Source: Candidatus Melainabacteria bacterium (GTDB taxonomy: Bacteria > Cyanobacteriota > Vampirovibrionia > 2-02-FULL-35-15). Taken from it: a stretch of 40,080 nt of DNA. A model generated the notes under the pieces. That model searched no databases. It was not told where the DNA came from and worked only from the letters and a program-made list of their open reading frames with translations. Shown piece by piece: positions 34,364 to 40,080 of this stretch (its first letter is position 1; each line of letters begins with the position of its first letter). Both the position numbers and the translations under genes were made by a program. The DNA is taken from positions 1-40,080 of the forward strand of contig JACPSL010000004.1 in NCBI GenBank assembly GCA_016193285.1, read 5' to 3'.

Positions 34364-34726
34364 TTATCTCTTTACCTGAAAACTAAGTAAGAGTGCATCT
34401 TCTGCTTCTTTTATTTTTTCATCTGAAATTTTCCCTAGCTTTTTAATAAATCTTATTATATCTGTTGTTTTTATCTGATTGAACAAAGCCATTGATTTAT
34501 TTTTAAGACCACCTTCTCCTTTTTCAAAAGTTACGGCAAATGGCCAATTTTCTTTTACTGTACTTGTTATTGGTGCCACCATTGTAGTCCTTAAAACTTC
34601 ATTAATTAAATCACTTTGCATAACAAGGCATGGTCTTGTCTTTTTTATTTCTTTGCCAAGAGTAGGATCAAGATTTACAACCCAAATCTCACCACGTTTT
34701 GGTTTTTTAGCTGAGTGATTAATCAT
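34364..34726 (-). CDS. MazF/PemK-family mRNA interferase toxin
   Basis: 120 residues. RGEIWVVNLDPTLGKEIKKTRPCLVMQ is the MazF/PemK start with the conserved catalytic-site Arg, and VAPITSTV and NQIKTTDIIR complete the fold. It would cleave mRNA in the cytoplasm. It overlaps its antitoxin gene by 8 nt and lies between the decarboxylase operon and a palindromic operator. Confidence 0.9.
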   Translation of the reverse strand: MINHSAKKPKRGEIWVVNLDPTLGKEIKKTRPCLVMQSDLINEVLRTTMVAPITSTVKENWPFAVTFEKGEGGLKNKSMALFNQIKTTDIIRFIKKLGKISDEKIKEAEDALLLSFQVKR

Positions 34727-34949
34727 CTATGTCATCAGCCAGTGTTACATCCCAGTCTTTAAGTTCTTTCCACAGCTCATTACACTTATTCATTTCACAG
34801 GCAGCTTGTTTAAGTTTTTTTATTTCTTCTTCTTCTTTTGCTTTTCTAATAGCTTCTGTAACAAATGCAGCCTGGTTTCCCTTTTCCTGAAGAAAAAGAA
34901 TTATATCTATAGGTAATGTAAATGTAGCTTTTTTTGTGGAATGATTCAT
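34719..34949 (-). CDS. Antitoxin of the MazEF-type pair
   Basis: 76 residues: an N-terminal ribbon-helix-helix-like start (KKATFTLPIDIILFLQEKG) for DNA binding and an acidic C-terminus (LKDWDVTLADDIDD) that would wrap the toxin. AAGGT lies about 8 nt upstream of ATG. Directly upstream is a 12-bp inverted repeat suited for autoregulation. Confidence 0.78.
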   Translation of the reverse strand: MNHSTKKATFTLPIDIILFLQEKGNQAAFVTEAIRKAKEEEEIKKLKQAACEMNKCNELWKELKDWDVTLADDIDD

Positions 34950-34965
34950 ATTGATACCTTATATA

Positions 34966-35003
34966 TTAACAATACTAATATACCATATTTATAGTATTGT
35001 TAA
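34966..35003 (-). promoter_or_regulatory. Operator and promoter of the MazEF-type pair
   Basis: Perfect 12-bp arms TTAACAATACTA (34966-34977) and TAGTATTGTTAA (34992-35003), 14-nt spacer. On the minus strand the arm start TTAACA with TATTAG 17 nt later makes a plausible -35/-10, so a bound antitoxin would block the polymerase. Confidence 0.6.
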
Positions 35004-35034
35004 ACTTGAAAGAGCAGTTAAGACCAGTAGAATG

Positions 35035-35060
35035 GGGGTCAGATCCATGGATCTGACCCC
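35035..35060. repeat. Perfect 26-bp palindrome, intergenic
   Basis: GGGGTCAGATCCA and its exact complement TGGATCTGACCCC. It may serve as a hairpin at the end of the small ORF at 35060-35215, but no T-tract follows on the minus strand. Looks like a dispersed REP/MITE-like element. Confidence 0.75.
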
Positions 35061-35215
35061 TACTTGTTTCTTACTCTAGAACTGCTTGAAGAATTTGTAC
35101 TTTGAGTTTGTCCTTCAACACCATTAGCTAAGAAGATAAAAGAGAAATAAAAACTAAAAATAGAAAATAAACAAAGTGAGGAAAAAATAAACCTAAATAT
35201 ATTATTTCTTTTCAA
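35060..35215 (-). CDS. Putative 51-residue secreted peptide
   Basis: From TTG at 35215, with AAGGA about 8 nt upstream, a basic start (MKRNNIFRF) leads into a long hydrophobic helix and then ANGVEGQTQSTNSSSSSRVRNK and TAG. The arrangement is that of a signal peptide, possible cleavage after LA (about residue 30), and a short polar mature peptide. The TTG start and the AT-rich sequence lower certainty. It fills most of the 362-nt gap between the antitoxin and the gene at 35312; the remaining bases (35216-35311) show nothing clear. Confidence 0.4.
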   Translation of the reverse strand: MKRNNIFRFIFSSLCLFSIFSFYFSFIFLANGVEGQTQSTNSSSSSRVRNK

Positions 35216-35311
35216 TGTTTAATCCTTAAACCACAGTCCAGTATACTCTTCTATAGTTGCTAGATTTGAATTAGTAAGATTCCTAAAAATACTATTATAA
35301 TCTCCTAAGAC

Positions 35312-36235
35312 TTAAGTAACTAAAGAAGATAATGTTGTAGTAAAAATTCTATCCTTTACCTCATTTGGAAGGTGAGAACAATTTTTAGTGATTATTGATG
35401 TTGCAAGACTTCTATCTGTGTCTAATCCAATTAGAACATCAGGCAGATGTAAAAATCCGCATATAAAGAGCAAGTTCTTTTTATCATTACTTTTAAGTTC
35501 TCTAACGATTGATTGTGTGCTTACCTCTGTTATATAAGTACCCATCTTATCTCTTAATGCAACAAAAGAGTTATATCTGATTTGTGCTTCTTGTAAGTTA
35601 GTAGCAAGGAGGTCATTAAATTTATGTGCTGCTGTAATTAATTCTTCAGCAGAAGTTTGACCAGACTGAGCCCGATTCATACTTTCACAAGCATTTCTTA
35701 TTCCTTGCCCACCTTGGTATGTTGATACAACCATATAAACCAACATTCCTAAAATATCATCTCTATTAAATGATGGTTTACTTAATGCTCCTTCTCCAAT
35801 GAGTTTACTTATAACTTCCCAAGATAAAAAATTTTTAAATGGGTCTGTTGTAGATATTCCATAATATTGTGAAAGAATTATCGCAACTTTTCTCACATCC
35901 CATACATCAGTTGGCTTATATGATTGACTTAAACCTTCAATAAAAAAACCATGGTTTTTAGCTTGTGCCTTTAAAAGAAGAGCTTGTAAGTCATAGTAGT
36001 TCTGAAATAAATCTACTGCATACGGATCTCTATGGGTATCACATAAAACAAATACTTCTTTATTATTTATTTTGATAGGTCCTATAAGCCTTGATACTCC
36101 ATATGAATCTGGACGTAAAAGTTTTGTTTTTCCCTTCCCTGTTGCAAATAGATTTTTGATTTCTAAGTCTAAGCTGTCTTTGCGAAAGACCCCTATAGGT
36201 GCACTATTTGTGTTATCTACTTCTCTTGGTTTCAT
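35312..36235 (-). CDS. Unknown 307-residue protein, faint TraB/GumN-like motifs
   Basis: No confident family. VFVLCDTHRDP (about 62-72), HGFFIEGL (about 94-101) and LLFICGFLHLPDVLIGL (about 264-280) have the spacing and character of the strand-histidine and GxxHLP motifs of TraB/GumN-type proteins, but intervening sequence does not clearly match. No signal peptide. Start ATG has no ribosome site; TACATT lies 13 nt upstream. It stands alone, divergent from kdsD. Confidence 0.6.
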   Translation of the reverse strand: MKPREVDNTNSAPIGVFRKDSLDLEIKNLFATGKGKTKLLRPDSYGVSRLIGPIKINNKEVFVLCDTHRDPYAVDLFQNYYDLQALLLKAQAKNHGFFIEGLSQSYKPTDVWDVRKVAIILSQYYGISTTDPFKNFLSWEVISKLIGEGALSKPSFNRDDILGMLVYMVVSTYQGGQGIRNACESMNRAQSGQTSAEELITAAHKFNDLLATNLQEAQIRYNSFVALRDKMGTYITEVSTQSIVRELKSNDKKNLLFICGFLHLPDVLIGLDTDRSLATSIITKNCSHLPNEVKDRIFTTTLSSLVT

Positions 36236-36320
36236 ATTAGATTTGCTGAATGTATTCTCAAGCAGTATTTATTGTAACAGTATTAATACACCGGTAATAT
36301 TTCAAACAACTTTCTCTGAA

Positions 36321-36348
36321 AAGACAATTATATCTGGTGTATCATAAT
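36321..36348 (+). promoter_or_regulatory. Candidate promoter of kdsD
   Basis: AAGACA (36321-36326) and CATAAT (36343-36348), 16-nt spacing. The -10 ends 4 nt before the ATG, so the transcript would begin at or near the start codon. Confidence 0.4.
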
Positions 36349-36352
36349 ATAT

Positions 36353-37345
36353 ATGCAAATAGCAACAATATCAAAACACCTTCAAGAAGCCCTTCTTGTG
36401 CTTGAAATAGAAAGCCAGGCAATTAAAGATTTAATTTTGGATCTTGAAAGGAATCAAGCTAAGGAGTTTGAAAAAGCAATTGATATTTTACTTTCTTGTA
36501 AAGGAAGAATTGTTGTAACAGGAATTGGAAAATCTGGTCATATTGGAAGTAAGATTGCAGCTACTCTTGCAAGTACTGGTTCACCAGCATTTTTTGTTCA
36601 TCCTGCAGAGCTAGCACATGGTGATTTTGGTATGCTTACTCCTTCTGATGTTATGCTTGCACTCTCATTTAGTGGTGAAACAGATGAATTAAAAAAGATT
36701 TTAATACCAATTAAAAGACTTGGAATTAAGTTAATTTCTATTACAGGAAATGAAGGTTCTACGCTAGCACAAAACAGTAATGTCTCTTTAATTATAAAAG
36801 TACAAAAAGAAGCATGTCCGTTGAACCTTGCACCTACAGCAAGTACAACTGCAATGCTTGCTTTAGGAGATGCATTAGCAATTTCACTAATGCAAGCAAA
36901 AGGCATTACTAAAGAAGATTTTGCAAAATCTCATCCTGGAGGTTCTCTTGGCAAAAAATTAATTAAAGTTAGTGATGTAATGAGATTACAAAATGAGATC
37001 CCAATGATTAAAGAAGAAACTCTTTTTTACCAAGTTCTTGGAGAAATAAATAATAAAAGATTGGGATTTACTACTGTAGTAAATATGAATAAACAATTAC
37101 TAGGCACAATTACTGATGGAGATATTCGTAGAACTTATTTAAAATATAAAGATAAGGTAGAGAAGAAAAGTGCAAAAGAAATTATGACGACAAATCCAAA
37201 GACAATAACAATAAATGAACTAGCAGTAAGTGCTTTAAGATTAATGGAAGATTATAGAATCTCTGATTTAATTGTTTTAAATGATTTTGGAATCCCAATA
37301 GGCATAGTCGATTTAAAAGATCTTTTAAAAGCAGGAATTATATAA
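36353..37345 (+). CDS. kdsD: Arabinose-5-phosphate isomerase (KdsD/KpsF)
   Basis: Makes arabinose 5-phosphate for Kdo of LPS. SIS domain at about 35-185 (VVTGIGKSGHIGSKIAATLAS, SFSGETDEL, APTASTTAMLALGDALA) with SHPGGSLGKKL after it, then two CBS domains (about 205-330, KEIMTTNPKTI in the second). At 330 residues it is complete. With lpxB and the heptose kinase it shows LPS core synthesis. No ribosome site; predicted leaderless. Confidence 0.95.
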   Translation: MQIATISKHLQEALLVLEIESQAIKDLILDLERNQAKEFEKAIDILLSCKGRIVVTGIGKSGHIGSKIAATLASTGSPAFFVHPAELAHGDFGMLTPSDVMLALSFSGETDELKKILIPIKRLGIKLISITGNEGSTLAQNSNVSLIIKVQKEACPLNLAPTASTTAMLALGDALAISLMQAKGITKEDFAKSHPGGSLGKKLIKVSDVMRLQNEIPMIKEETLFYQVLGEINNKRLGFTTVVNMNKQLLGTITDGDIRRTYLKYKDKVEKKSAKEIMTTNPKTITINELAVSALRLMEDYRISDLIVLNDFGIPIGIVDLKDLLKAGII

Positions 37346-37351
37346 ATGTAA

Positions 37352-37381
37352 GGGTAAATCTTGCGTTTGCCCAAAGGAGGG
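37352..37381 (+). promoter_or_regulatory. Hairpin and strong ribosome site before a 33-codon ORF
   Basis: GGGTAAA and TTTGCCC pair (one G-T wobble) around a 7-nt loop, ending directly before AAAGGAGGG, the best Shine-Dalgarno in the window, 4 nt before ATG at 37386. Confidence 0.5.
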
Positions 37382-37385
37382 AAAA

Positions 37386-37487
37386 ATGAGAAAGACAAAA
37401 CAAAAAAAAGGTAACATTTCTAAAAAACAAGCAGCAAAATTAAAAGATCTAGTTCTGCATATAATTACAAAAGAAATTAGCAGTTAA
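37386..37487 (+). CDS. Putative 33-residue basic protein
   Basis: ATG to TAA, 33 codons, product MRKTKQKKGNISKKQAAKLK and a short hydrophobic helical end (LVLHIITKEISS). Ten lysines give a high positive charge. The ribosome site AAAGGAGGG has ideal spacing and is stronger than those of the known genes around it. It lies between kdsD (41 nt before) and purN (10 nt after). No family recognised; a nucleic-acid or ribosome-binding role is only a guess. Confidence 0.55.
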   Translation: MRKTKQKKGNISKKQAAKLKDLVLHIITKEISS

Positions 37488-37497
37488 ATTATTTAAG

Positions 37498-38127
37498 ATG
37501 GCTGATAAAAAGAAAAAACTTGCTGTTTTAGTCTCAGGTTCAGGTACTAATTTACAAGCAATAATAAATGCAGTTAAGAGTGGTGAATTAGAAGATACTA
37601 AAATCTCTATAGTAATTTCAAATAAACAGGATGCTTATGCTTTAAAACGTGCAGAGAATGAAAACATTGAAAATATTTTCTTAAATCCAAAAGATTTTAA
37701 AACTAATATAGCTTTTGACAAAAAATTAGTAGAAATAATTAGTAGCTATGAAATAGATTTAATTGTTTTAGCTGGTTATACAAAAATTCTTACAGAAGTT
37801 TTTGTAAATGCATTTCCTAAGAAAATTATTAATATACATCCTGCTTTACTCCCAGATTTTGGTGGTAAAGGAATGTACGGGAAATATGTCCATGAAGCAG
37901 TTTTAAAAAGTAGGGTTAAACAAAGTGGATGTACAGTACATTTTGTTACAAGTGATGTTGATGCTGGCCCAATTATTCTTCAAAAAAAAGTACCAGTATT
38001 AGATAGTGACACTGCTGAAACTTTGTCACATAGAATATTAGAAGAAGAACATAAATTGTTGGTTGAGGCAATTAGAAAGATTTTGTTTGAATGTAGAGAC
38101 GCGGTTAACCGCGTCTCTACTATATAA
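37498..38127 (+). CDS. purN: Phosphoribosylglycinamide formyltransferase
   Basis: Third step of purine synthesis, formyl-THF dependent. AVLVSGSGTNLQAII at the start binds the ribonucleotide phosphate; catalytic Asn-His-Asp are in INIHPALLPDF and SDVDAGPIILQ; GCTVHFV is conserved. The last ten residues, RDAVNRVSTI, and the stop codon come from a palindromic repeat (38093-38120) that replaced the natural end. At 209 residues the fold is otherwise complete. Confidence 0.94.
   Translation: MADKKKKLAVLVSGSGTNLQAIINAVKSGELEDTKISIVISNKQDAYALKRAENENIENIFLNPKDFKTNIAFDKKLVEIISSYEIDLIVLAGYTKILTEVFVNAFPKKIINIHPALLPDFGGKGMYGKYVHEAVLKSRVKQSGCTVHFVTSDVDAGPIILQKKVPVLDSDTAETLSHRILEEEHKLLVEAIRKILFECRDAVNRVSTI
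38093..38120. repeat. Perfect 28-bp palindrome forming the end of purN
   Basis: GTAGAGACGCGGTT and its exact complement. The reading frame crosses it and stops at TAA 5 nt later. Confidence 0.92.
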
Positions 38128-38135
38128 TATTGAAT

Positions 38136-38753
38136 ATGCCCTTCTTGATTTTAATAATAATTTTAATTTCTTTTGCAATATATTTCTTATTTTTCTCAAG
38201 TGGAAATCTTGTTGACTGGCAATTAAAACTTTATTTAAGACTTGGATTTTTAAAGATTGAGAATTATAAAGAAGACTCAATACAACCAAATAGTTTAGAT
38301 GTTCATCTAGGAAACCATTATGCAATTCAAATGAATGATGGAGATTTTGAAGAAATTATAACTGGTGATTTTATATTAAAGCCTGGTGATTTTGTTTTAG
38401 CTACTACACAAGAATATTTTTATTTTGGACCTACATTACATGGTGTTCTTCAGGGAAAATCAAGTTGGGCTAGAGTTGGATTATATGTTGAATCAGCAGG
38501 ACTTTTTGATTCAGGTTTTGAAGGTGTTGCAGTTGTAGAACTTACAAATCAAGGTAAAGCACCTTTAATATTAAGAGCTGGACAACCAATAGCTCAGATG
38601 ATATTTCAAAGGAATTTACCTGTTTGGAAATCATATAAGCAAAAAGGGCATTATTTAGGACAAAAAAATGCTAAACAAACATGCATGAAGAATGTAATTG
38701 AAAAAACAAAACAAAAAACTTTCCTTAAATTAAATACAAAATTGGAAAATTAG
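38136..38753 (+). CDS. Membrane-anchored dCTP deaminase/dUTPase-like protein
   Basis: From about residue 45 the sequence is a Dcd-type trimeric fold: IQPNSLDVHLGN, GVLQGKSSWARVGL (Ser and Arg of the active site), GLFDSGFEGVAVVEL (the catalytic Glu), RAGQPIAQMIF and a C-terminal GHYLGQ. Dcd would turn dCTP to dUTP. Unusually the usual soluble N-terminus is replaced by a strong membrane helix (PFLILIIILISFAIYFLFF). A TTG at 38130 is an alternative start. TATAAT (38123-38128) overlaps the purN stop and ends 7 nt before ATG. It may act at the membrane or be a diverged relative. Confidence 0.75.
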   Translation: MPFLILIIILISFAIYFLFFSSGNLVDWQLKLYLRLGFLKIENYKEDSIQPNSLDVHLGNHYAIQMNDGDFEEIITGDFILKPGDFVLATTQEYFYFGPTLHGVLQGKSSWARVGLYVESAGLFDSGFEGVAVVELTNQGKAPLILRAGQPIAQMIFQRNLPVWKSYKQKGHYLGQKNAKQTCMKNVIEKTKQKTFLKLNTKLEN

Positions 38754-38806
38754 AAATTTCTCTGCTACAATTTTTAAAAACTTATATTTATTGTTAAGGA
38801 GTGAAC

Positions 38807-39661
38807 ATGATAAAAGATGGTTGGTTTTTTGAAGATGATATGCCATTTGGTGTTGCACTTCAGATAAAAGGATCTTTGTATTCATCAAAAAGCAAATATC
38901 AAAAAATAGATGTATTAGATTCATATTCAATGGGAAATGTTATGCTCTTGGATGATAAATTAATGCTTACTGAAAAAGATGAGTTTTATTACCATGAGAC
39001 AATAGCTCATTCATCTCTCTCAATTCATCCTTGTCCTAAAAGAGTTATGGTAATTGGTGGTGGTGACGGTGGCACAGTAAGAGAAATATTAAAGTATAAA
39101 ACTATTGAAGAAGTTGAGCTAGTAGAAATAGATGAAGAAGTAATAAATATTTCTAAAAAATATTTTTCTCAAGTAGCATGTGAGTTAACTAATCCTAAAC
39201 TAAAAATAAAAGTTAATGATGCAGTAGAATATGTAAAAAATACAAAAGAAAATTTTTATGATGTTATTTTATGTGATTCTACTGATCCACAAGGATTTGC
39301 AGCAGGTTTAATTAGTAAAAAGTTTTATAAAAATGCAGGTAGGAGTCTTAAAGAAGATGGGATTTATATCTGTCAAAGTGGTTCACTTATAATTCAAGAA
39401 AATGAATTTAAAACCAGCTTAGAAAATATGAGAACAGCTTTTAAGTATGTAGATGTAGTAGTGTCAATAGTACCCAGTTACCCAGGATGCTTGTGGTCTT
39501 TTTTAATAGCATCAAACAAACCAGTAGATAAAAAAGTTAAAAATCTTCCATCTGGAAAAACTAAATTTTGGAATGAAGAAATGCATGAAAAGTTATTTAC
39601 AAAACCCGCTTGGTTAAAAGAAAAATATTTTACTTTCACTTCGTTACAAAGTATTTCATAA
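38807..39661 (+). CDS. speE: Spermidine synthase (aminopropyltransferase)
   Basis: Transfers aminopropyl from decarboxylated SAM to putrescine. VMVIGGGDGGTVREIL is the cofactor site, DEFYYHETIAH and VELVEIDEEV follow, and LCDSTDPQGFA contains the catalytic Asp pair. ATG at 38807 is chosen over GTG at 38801 because AAGGAG (38795-38800) lies 6 nt before it. 284 residues is normal. Ends in a terminator hairpin. A polyamine link to the decarboxylase at 33060 is possible. Confidence 0.93.
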   Translation: MIKDGWFFEDDMPFGVALQIKGSLYSSKSKYQKIDVLDSYSMGNVMLLDDKLMLTEKDEFYYHETIAHSSLSIHPCPKRVMVIGGGDGGTVREILKYKTIEEVELVEIDEEVINISKKYFSQVACELTNPKLKIKVNDAVEYVKNTKENFYDVILCDSTDPQGFAAGLISKKFYKNAGRSLKEDGIYICQSGSLIIQENEFKTSLENMRTAFKYVDVVVSIVPSYPGCLWSFLIASNKPVDKKVKNLPSGKTKFWNEEMHEKLFTKPAWLKEKYFTFTSLQSIS

Positions 39662-39664
39662 ATT

Positions 39665-39700
39665 TAAAAAGCCTTTCAAGATTATTTGAAAAGCTTTTTT
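39665..39700. terminator. Terminator between speE and the convergent Gly/Pro protein gene
   Basis: AAAAAGC and GCTTTTTT outer arms with inner TTTCAA/TTGAAA pairing, one mismatch, and T-tract; A-tract on the other side allows use from both directions. Confidence 0.6.
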
Positions 39701-39727
39701 AGATTATAAGATTTTAACTAACCACCT

Positions 39728-40080
39728 TTAAGGAGAAGGTGGTGGTGGCGGTGGTGGAGGGGGTGGTGGAAGTGGTGGTGGTTGGAAACCCCCATCAGGC
39801 GGAGGTTGGAAGTTACCACCTGGTGGAGGTTGGAAACTACCTGGAGGAGGTAGTTGCCCACCGGGAGGTGGAAATTGACCTCCTGAAGTATTAGGTCCAA
39901 AACCGCCAGGACCAAATTGACCTCCTGAAGTATTAGGTCCAAAACCGCCAGGACCGAATTGACCTCCTGAAGTATTAGGTCCAAAACCGCCAGGACCAAA
40001 TTGACCTCCTGAAGTATTAGGTCCAAAACCGCCAGGACCGAATTGACCTCCTGAAGTATTAGGTCCAAAACCGCCAGGAC
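39728..40080 (-). CDS. C-terminal end of a Gly/Pro-rich repeat protein (truncated by window edge)
   Basis: On the minus strand one frame is open from the right edge to TAA at 39730-39728. It begins with a 14-residue repeat, GGFGPNTSGGQFGP, continues with PPPGGQLPPPGSFQ and similar Gly/Pro/Gln blocks, and ends with a run of ten prolines and SP. Other frames give low-complexity leucine/valine or His-rich products that do not look real. The start and any signal peptide lie outside the window. Such proteins are often extracellular or cell-wall linked; that is an inference. Confidence 0.7.
   Translation of the reverse strand, partial: PGGFGPNTSGGQFGPGGFGPNTSGGQFGPGGFGPNTSGGQFGPGGFGPNTSGGQFGPGGFGPNTSGGQFPPPGGQLPPPGSFQPPPGGNFQPPPDGGFQPPPLPPPPPPPPPPPSP
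39875..40080. repeat. 42-bp tandem repeats (four full units and a partial one)
   Basis: Units start at 39875, 39917, 39959, 40001 and 40043, nearly identical. A single A/G difference (CCAAAT against CCGAAT) alternates from unit to unit, so the array seems to have grown by 84-bp pairs. Each unit encodes 14 residues. The array continues past the edge. Confidence 0.93.

Noticed and set aside
39718-40068. Open frame with LILQEVN-type repeats on the minus strand
   Set aside because: It is a shifted reading of the 42-bp array. The frame ending at 39728 gives a coherent Gly/Pro protein and is open through the right edge.
1-40080. tRNA or rRNA genes
   Set aside because: I found no convincing cloverleaf or rRNA segment; TTC-like T-loop strings seen are inside well-supported genes.
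1-40080. HIP1 octamer typical of many cyanobacteria
   Set aside because: I did not notice GCGATCGC by eye; absence was not computed.

Overview
The window looks like a chromosomal piece of a low-G+C, Gram-negative relative of the cyanobacteria, most likely a non-photosynthetic Melainabacteria/Vampirovibrionota-type lineage. This is inferred from gene content, not from a tree. Supporting signs are NdhK/NdhJ/NdhH-type complex I subunits, an LdpA-like iron-sulfur protein next to an R3H-domain ATPase, a ThiE with a ThiD2-like N-terminal domain, and dispersed palindromes and tandem 7-mers of the style seen in cyanobacterial genomes. No photosynthesis or clock gene is visible. lpxB, kdsD, a heptose-7-phosphate kinase, anmK and a TolC-type protein imply an outer membrane with lipid A.

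Layout. 1-430: tail of an unknown gene and two tiny membrane ORFs. 430-3913: nuoB-nuoC and nuoD, split by an opposite-strand gene of unknown function. 3920-5346: AbiE-type toxin-antitoxin pair. 5415-10302: unknown gene, rarA, lpxB, uracil-DNA glycosylase, argJ. 10396-12738: pilO-like gene, rplM, rpsI, rnd. 12740-14030: a DUF4143 ATPase gene set between two copies of the first codons of thiE. 14010-17776: coupled thiE, heptose kinase, trpG/pabA and anmK, followed by mdh. 18800-20843: gene remnants (AlbA_2-like, Fic) and an unknown gene. 20860-24495: thiolase, zinc-ribbon protein, RlmD-like methyltransferase, SDR. 24563-30443: accessory stretch with a secreted protein, DUF3800, a possible structured RNA, an unknown gene, a collapsed metal-efflux operon and its TolC-like partner. 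30446-34349: coupled decarboxylase, ldpA and R3H ATPase. 34364-34949: MazEF-type pair. 35060-36235: possible secreted peptide and an unknown gene. 36353-39661: kdsD, a 33-residue ORF, purN, a membrane-anchored dCTP-deaminase-like protein, speE. 39728-40080: the end of a Gly/Pro repeat protein.

Three themes cross the window. First, short palindromes and microsatellites sit in frame inside conserved genes (thiE, anmK, rlmD, udg, ldpA, the decarboxylase, purN), adding peptides. Second, many promoter-proximal genes lack a Shine-Dalgarno and have a -10-like hexamer only 6-10 nt before the start codon, suggesting leaderless mRNAs, while internal operon genes have good ribosome sites. Third, the accessory stretch 26.6-29.2 kb holds two copies of a 37-bp hairpin whose only two differences are compensatory, one of them forming a possible switch over the ribosome site of the TolC-like gene. 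I consider that region and the ATPase insertion in thiE the best candidates for undescribed biology.
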